Source: Capsicum annuum (Eukaryota; Streptophyta; Magnoliopsida; Solanales; Solanaceae). From it: a stretch of 64,000 nucleotides of DNA. The notes beneath the pieces are model-generated. The model saw only the letters and a list, made by a program, of their open reading frames with translations, ran no database searches and was not told the origin of the DNA. The stretch is from NCBI RefSeq assembly GCF_002878395.1, contig NC_061121.1:46782649-46846648 (forward strand), read 5' to 3'. This document shows, piece by piece, positions 59,251-64,000 of the stretch. Numbering within the stretch: the first letter of the stretch is position 1; every line of letters starts with the position of its first letter. Position numbers and translations under genes: made by a program.

Positions 59251-59934
59251 GTATTTAAAGAAATATAGAAAATATAAGGTGTTGACTTATGTAATTTTTC
59301 CTAAAAAAGTCTATTTAGAGAGGAAAAGAAAATTGAGACAAGGGGCAAAATCAAGGGCAACATACACTCCGAAAAAAGAAATTCATCGGAGTTTTGCTAT
59401 TGAAGTCGAAGGAAGTCTTTTATATAGACTAAATATGAGTTTTAATTGGGAAAATTAGCACCAAATATTGAAAAATTATTCACCAAAGACTAGTAATTAG
59501 GTTATAAGGCATAGTTTTGATAAACTGACAATGCGTTCTATAAATATGTTTATCGGTTATATGCTAGTTATATTACTCATACAATAACAACAACAACATA
59601 CTCAGTGTATTTCCACATCATGAGATCTGGGGGGGGAGGGAGTGTACGCAGACCATACCACTACCTCAGGTGAAGTTGAGAGGCTATTTACAATAAACCC
59701 CCGGCTTAGAATCGATAACAGTATAACAAACACAAAAGATAAAAGCATATAATCTAGTACAGTAAGCAAAATAAACTAACACCGCTAGCAACAAGATAAT
59801 TCTACAACTACAAGATAATACTAAGAACTATCTAACCAAAATTATAGACATCACACAACACCTCGAAAAAAAACTACAGACACAAAAAAATGCTCTCTTC
59901 TATTACCGACTCACTCCCACCCCCTAACCCTCTA

Positions 59935-61763
59935 TTCTGATCCGCGTCCTCCACACCTTTCTATCAAGGATTATGTCCTCTATAAGTTGTAACTGCTCCA
60001 TATCATGCCTAATCACCCCCCTCCAATATTTCTTTGGTCTACCTCACCCCCGCTTAAAACCATCTATAGCTAGTTTCTCACACCTCCGCAATGAAGCATC
60101 CGAGCCCCTCCTGATCATGTGCCCGAACCAACGTAACCTTACTTATCATATATTGTCCTCCACCAAAGCAACTCCTACCTTCTCTCGAATAATCTCATTC
60201 CTTACCCTATCTTTCTTGATATGTCCACACATCCCTCATAACATTCTTATCTCTGCCACCTTCAACTTTTGAACATGGGAGTTCTTAACTTGCCAACATT
60301 CTACTCCATACAATATAGCTGGCTGGAATTCCATTTGTAGAACTTACCTTTAAGCTTCGGGGGAACAATCTTATCATATAACACTCCCGAAGCGAGCCTT
60401 TATTTCAATCACTCTGCCCCAATACGATGTATGATATCCTCGTTAATCTTGCCATTCTCCTAAATCATAGGTCTCAGATACTTGAAACTCTTCCTTTTCT
60501 AAATGGACTGAGAGTATAGCTTCACTACCACTCCATCCTCCTATAATACATCACTAAACTTACACTCCAAGTGCTCCGTCTTGGTTTTGCTCATCCAAAA
60601 TCCTTTAGACTCAAGCATCTGTATCCACATCTCTAACTTATTATTAACTCCTCTTCAAGTATCATCAATCAGTACCACATCATTCACAAATAACATACAC
60701 TAAGTCACCTACCCTTGAATATGTCGCGTCAAAACATCCATCACCAAGGAAAATAAAAATGGGCTAAGAGTTGGTCCCTGGTGCAACTCTATCAGAACTG
60801 GAAATTGCTCCGAATCTCTACCTACCATTCTTACACAAGTCTTCACCCCATCATACATGTCCTGGATTGACCTAGTGTATTCTACGGGCACCCCTCTAGC
60901 TTTCAAGCACCTCTATAGAATCTCCCTTGAAACTCTGTCATATGCCTTTTTAAGATCAATAAACACCATATGCAAGTCCTTCTTCCTCTCCCAAAACTGA
61001 TCCACTAATATCCTCACAAGGTGAATGGCCTTAGTGGTCGAGTGACCTGTCTTGAAACCGAACTGATTCTCAGAGATATTCATAATTCTTTGCAGCCTCA
61101 ACTCTACCACCCTTTCCGAAAACTTCATAGTATGACTAAACAACTTAATGCCTCGATAGTTGTTGCAACTCTGAATGTCTCCCTTGTTCTTATATAATGG
61201 AACCATCATACTCTACCTCTATGTTTCAGGCATTCCGTCGCCCTAAAAATGATGTTAAACAACTTTTTTAACCACTCCAAACTTGCCCCACTAGTGCTCT
61301 TCTAAAAATTCACTGGAATCTAGTCTGGCCCCATTGCCCAACCCCGCTGCATTCTATGAATAGCCCCCTTGACTTACTCAACTTTGTTATACCTACAATA
61401 ACCATAATCACAATACTACTCAGATTTTTTCAAGTCCCCCAACACTGAACCTTTGTTCCCCTCGCTGTTCAAAATTTTATGAAATTAGGATTGCGACCTC
61501 TTCTTAATAAGGGAATCCTCAGCCAACACTGTACCATCATCTTCCTTGATGCACTTTACTTGATCAAGGTCACGAGCCCTTTGCTTCTTGGCCTTGGCAA
61601 TCCTATACAACTTCTTATCCCCTCTTTTCTCCTCTAACTCTGTATACAAGCTCTCAAAAGCTATTATCTTCACCACCATAACCACTACTTTAGCCTCTCT
61701 TCTAGCTACTTTATACTCTTTCTTATTCGTCTTCCTTTCCTCATTATCCTCTCTCTCTACCAA
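59935..61763 (-). pseudogene. RTE reverse transcriptase and linker, broken
   Basis: The linker frame 61485-61763 has KKEYKVARREAKVVV and KKLYRIAKAKKQRARDLDQV, as in RTE proteins upstream of RT. RT pieces: 61209-60913 with MMVPLYKNKGDIQSCNNYRG, ENQFGFKTGHSTTKAIHLVR and HMVFIDLKKAYDRVSREIL; 60906-60709 with LHQGPTLSPFLFSLVMDVLT. The next residues give MLFVNDVVLID, so the catalytic FADD box is FVND and its first Asp is lost. Stops between frames confirm inactivity. Confidence 0.85.
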
Positions 61764-62377
61764 CTTAGCATAAGCTTCCTTCTTAGACTCTACCTTTCTC
61801 TTAACCTCTTTGTTCCACCACTAATCTCCTCGATGCTTGCCAGATCAATCTCTCAAGATATAAAACACCACTCTAGTGATCTAGCTAATGCAACTGGAAG
61901 CCGTCTCCCACATACTAGCCACATCCCCTTTACTCTCGCAAACCTCCTACTCTTCAACTTCTCTCCCATTTCTTAAGCACTAGCCAGTAAAGCTACCCCA
62001 CTTAATCTTGGGCCGAGCCTCCACACTCCTCTTCTTTTTATCCTTATTGATAAGAAAGTTCATCACCAACAACCTATGTTGAGTTGAAAGATTTTCGCTA
62101 GGTATTACTTTACAGTTTTTACATAGCGCTCTATCACTCTTCCTACGGAGCAAAAGTCTATCTAAGTCTTGGCCACTAAACTACGAAATTTGATAAGGTG
62201 ATCCTGCTTCTTTGGAAAGTTCGAATTCTCTATCCACAACCCAAAAGCCCTAAAAAAATCCAAAAGAAAAGCTCCTCCTTTATTTCTCTCCCCAAAACAG
62301 AAACCGCTATGCACATCATCATAACCTCTTGACAAAGACCCAATATGCCCATTGAAATCTCTTCCCCCGAAAAGCTT

Positions 62378-62791
62378 CTAAGTGCTTGAGAAGTTCTTCA
62401 CCACGTCATCCAAAACCTCCCAAAAGCCCTTCTTTTCCACCTCATCCAAACCTACTTGCAGAGCGTAAGCACTAATAACGTTCACTGTACACCCTCTAAT
62501 GACCAACTTAATAGATATCAACCTATCACTAACTCTCTTAACCTCTACTACCTGCTCCCTAAATTCTTCATCTACTAAGATACCTACCCTATTTCTATGT
62601 CTTACGATACCAGAGTACCACAACTTATATCCATCCATATCCCTCGTCTTAGTGCGTACCCATTTAGTTTCCTGGACACACGCTATACTAACCCTCCTCT
62701 TTCTAAGATTTTTCACCAGCTCTATAGACTTACCTTGAAATGACCCTATGTTCCAGGGCCCAACTCTCAACCTAGAAGCACCCTTATTCAA
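62378..62791 (-). pseudogene. RTE endonuclease (APE-type) domain
   Basis: A 137-codon open frame with RLRVGPWNIGSFQGKSIELV at the start, then CVQETKWV, where Glu is the metal-binding residue of APE-like nucleases, DGYKLWYSG, NRVGILVDEEFREQVVEV and VNVISAYALQVGLDEVEK. The domain normally nicks target DNA to prime reverse transcription. The frame stops at 62378; beyond it the endonuclease continues in other frames with stops. Confidence 0.87.
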
Positions 62792-62999
62792 TCTAGCCCT
62801 ATTCCCCCTCGCCTACAACCCCAGACTCAAAACTAAATTCGATCCCAGCCCCAACCCCAACCTATAACATAACCCTAGTCCACCATATATCTCCCCAACC
62901 ACCATTCAAATAGATACAATAGAAAAAAATAGAGAAAAACACGACTGGCAAAAGGGTACGACTAAAAACTGCTAAATAGGCAAATAAAACCAGAAGAGA

Positions 63000-64000
63000 T
63001 GAAAAATATATATATATCAAATGAGATAGGACGTATCCGCCTTCAATAGTCAAGAAATCTAGACCAAATAAACTAGAATAGATAAAACAAGTGCACCTGA
63101 TTTGAAGAGAAGATGAAGTGAAGTAAGTACATGTTCTTGAATCCGTTCGTTGGATTTTGGCAATTTAATGTAGAAATTAGTCGTCGGAATTGCTGTCATT
63201 GCCTTTATCTACTACTGATACCAACCCTTAACTCGATCACTAAAGAATGTATATCATGGTAGATTGATCGGACTTCATGTACCTGCAAGGGGTTATAAAA
63301 TACAAAAAGAGGCCCGAGAGAAGTAGAAAGAGCAAAAATCTGGTCGTCGGAGGACTCTTTATAGAAAAATCTAATCCGAAGAGATGGTCAGAAATTCTAT
63401 TCTGACGAGATGGTCAAAAATTATATTTCAACAAGGTGATCAAAAATTTCACACCGACGAGATGGTCGGAAATTCTACTCCGATGAGATGGTCAAGAATA
63501 GAGTTCTTGAATTGTTGAAGCTTGTTTGGATCTAGTTTTGGGGTCATTTTAAATAGGTTTTACGGTGAGGGATTCCACCACCGGAATAGTAACAGCGGCT
63601 ATGGAAACTTGTGTCTCTTACAGTAATAGATTTCTCTTAGAACCTTTACTAGTGGGAAGGTAGAAGTAGCATACTATTATTAATCTCTCTTGAATAGGGA
63701 CCTACTGATAAGATGTTTGACTCCTTTACGAGGTGTCCATTATTATTGGCTATTCTTGAAGTATAATGCCACACTGATTACATAATTCATTCATGGAAAC
63801 CTCCTAAGAGATAAAACTTGATATGATAGTATTTGTTGGCTATTTTCAAATTGTTAAATTGATTTCTTATACAATGGTTACCATTTTCTGGAAGATCATT
63901 ATTTCATGACTCTTTATGATTATCATGCTAGGCTGATTATGACTTGTCCCAAAAAATGATTGTGGTTAAGTGTTATTATTCACTGAGCTAGCGTCTTACT
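63000..64000. other. Non-genic end of the window with short tandem repeats
   Basis: No gene. From 63379 to 63500 four imperfect units of about 32 bp share GAGATGGTCAGAAATT-type sequence; this may be the 5' region of the adjacent RTE LINE or a separate repeat. Beyond 63510 I see nothing recognisable. Confidence 0.5.

Larger units (their letters stand above)
59583..62910 (-). mobile_element. RTE LINE, near full length but decayed, minus strand
   Basis: The 3' tail is at 59583 (AATAACAACAACAACAT). Moving right on the minus strand come the C-terminal RT motifs, RT palm, a Lys-rich linker and an endonuclease domain ending near the 5' region at about 62800-62910. All domains of the RTE family can be placed in the right order, but frames are broken many times. 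It is the most complete copy here; target duplications not found. Confidence 0.85.

Noticed and set aside
1..64000. tRNA, rRNA or snRNA genes
   Set aside because: Only tRNA-derived SINEs and primer binding sites were seen. No cloverleaf-forming tRNA or rRNA segment was recognised by eye; a covariance search was not possible.

Overview
The window looks like nuclear DNA from a flowering plant, most likely Solanaceae. The lineage call rests on a TS/SolS-type tRNA-derived SINE, many truncated RTE-clade LINEs ending in (TTG)n, and two conserved plant genes whose introns can be placed. Family and species assignments come from reading and memory; no search was run. The DNA is AT-rich and dominated by nested transposons. 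Only two apparently functional protein genes are supported: a three-membrane-span OSTC-type oligosaccharyltransferase subunit (15155-16127, minus) and a plastid-targeted single-RRM protein resembling Arabidopsis RBD1 (35513-39204, minus).

Layout. 1-3.9 kb: the 3' part of a Ty1/copia element (plus), its RNase H region split by a gag-remnant LTR element with a 5-bp target duplication. 3.9-7.75 kb: no firm gene, two SINEs and a MITE-like element. 7.75-15.2 kb: a tandem array of the last codons and 3' UTR of OSTC, blown apart by RTE LINEs, two gag-only LTR elements (TR-GAG type) and a SINE. 15.2-16.1 kb: the intact OSTC gene; its single intron is bounded by a 22-bp direct repeat spaced exactly one intron length apart. 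16.5-24.7 kb: a minus-strand copia element carrying an RTE insertion in one LTR and a 2.7-kb solo LTR with a perfect TSD in its body. 26.5-31.9 kb: a decayed gypsy-like LTR element. 32.0-34.2 kb: three RTE fragments, two with long clean target duplications. 35.5-39.2 kb: the RRM gene, intron 1 stuffed with RTE 3' ends, and a Stowaway-like MITE just upstream. 40.4-42.4 kb: a large foldback. 42.5-44.1 kb: a Pack-MULE (9-bp TSD) that has captured the first exon of an OSCA/CSC1-like channel gene. 45.0-45.9 kb: a second non-autonomous MULE with a perfect 9-bp TSD. 49.2-58.7 kb: a large MULE with a MuDR/MULE transposase pseudogene (plus) converging on a DUF1985-Ulp1 (C48) protease pseudogene (minus). 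59.0-63 kb: two more RTE copies, one retaining endonuclease and RT remnants.

The two host genes are unrelated in role: one acts in ER N-glycosylation, the other probably in plastid RNA metabolism. Everything else is mobile DNA or its debris. The points most worth following are the OSTC intron/direct-repeat geometry, the OSTC 3'-end tandem array, the Pack-MULE gene capture, and the Ulp1-carrying MULE with its dispersed GATACAT motif and repeated exons.
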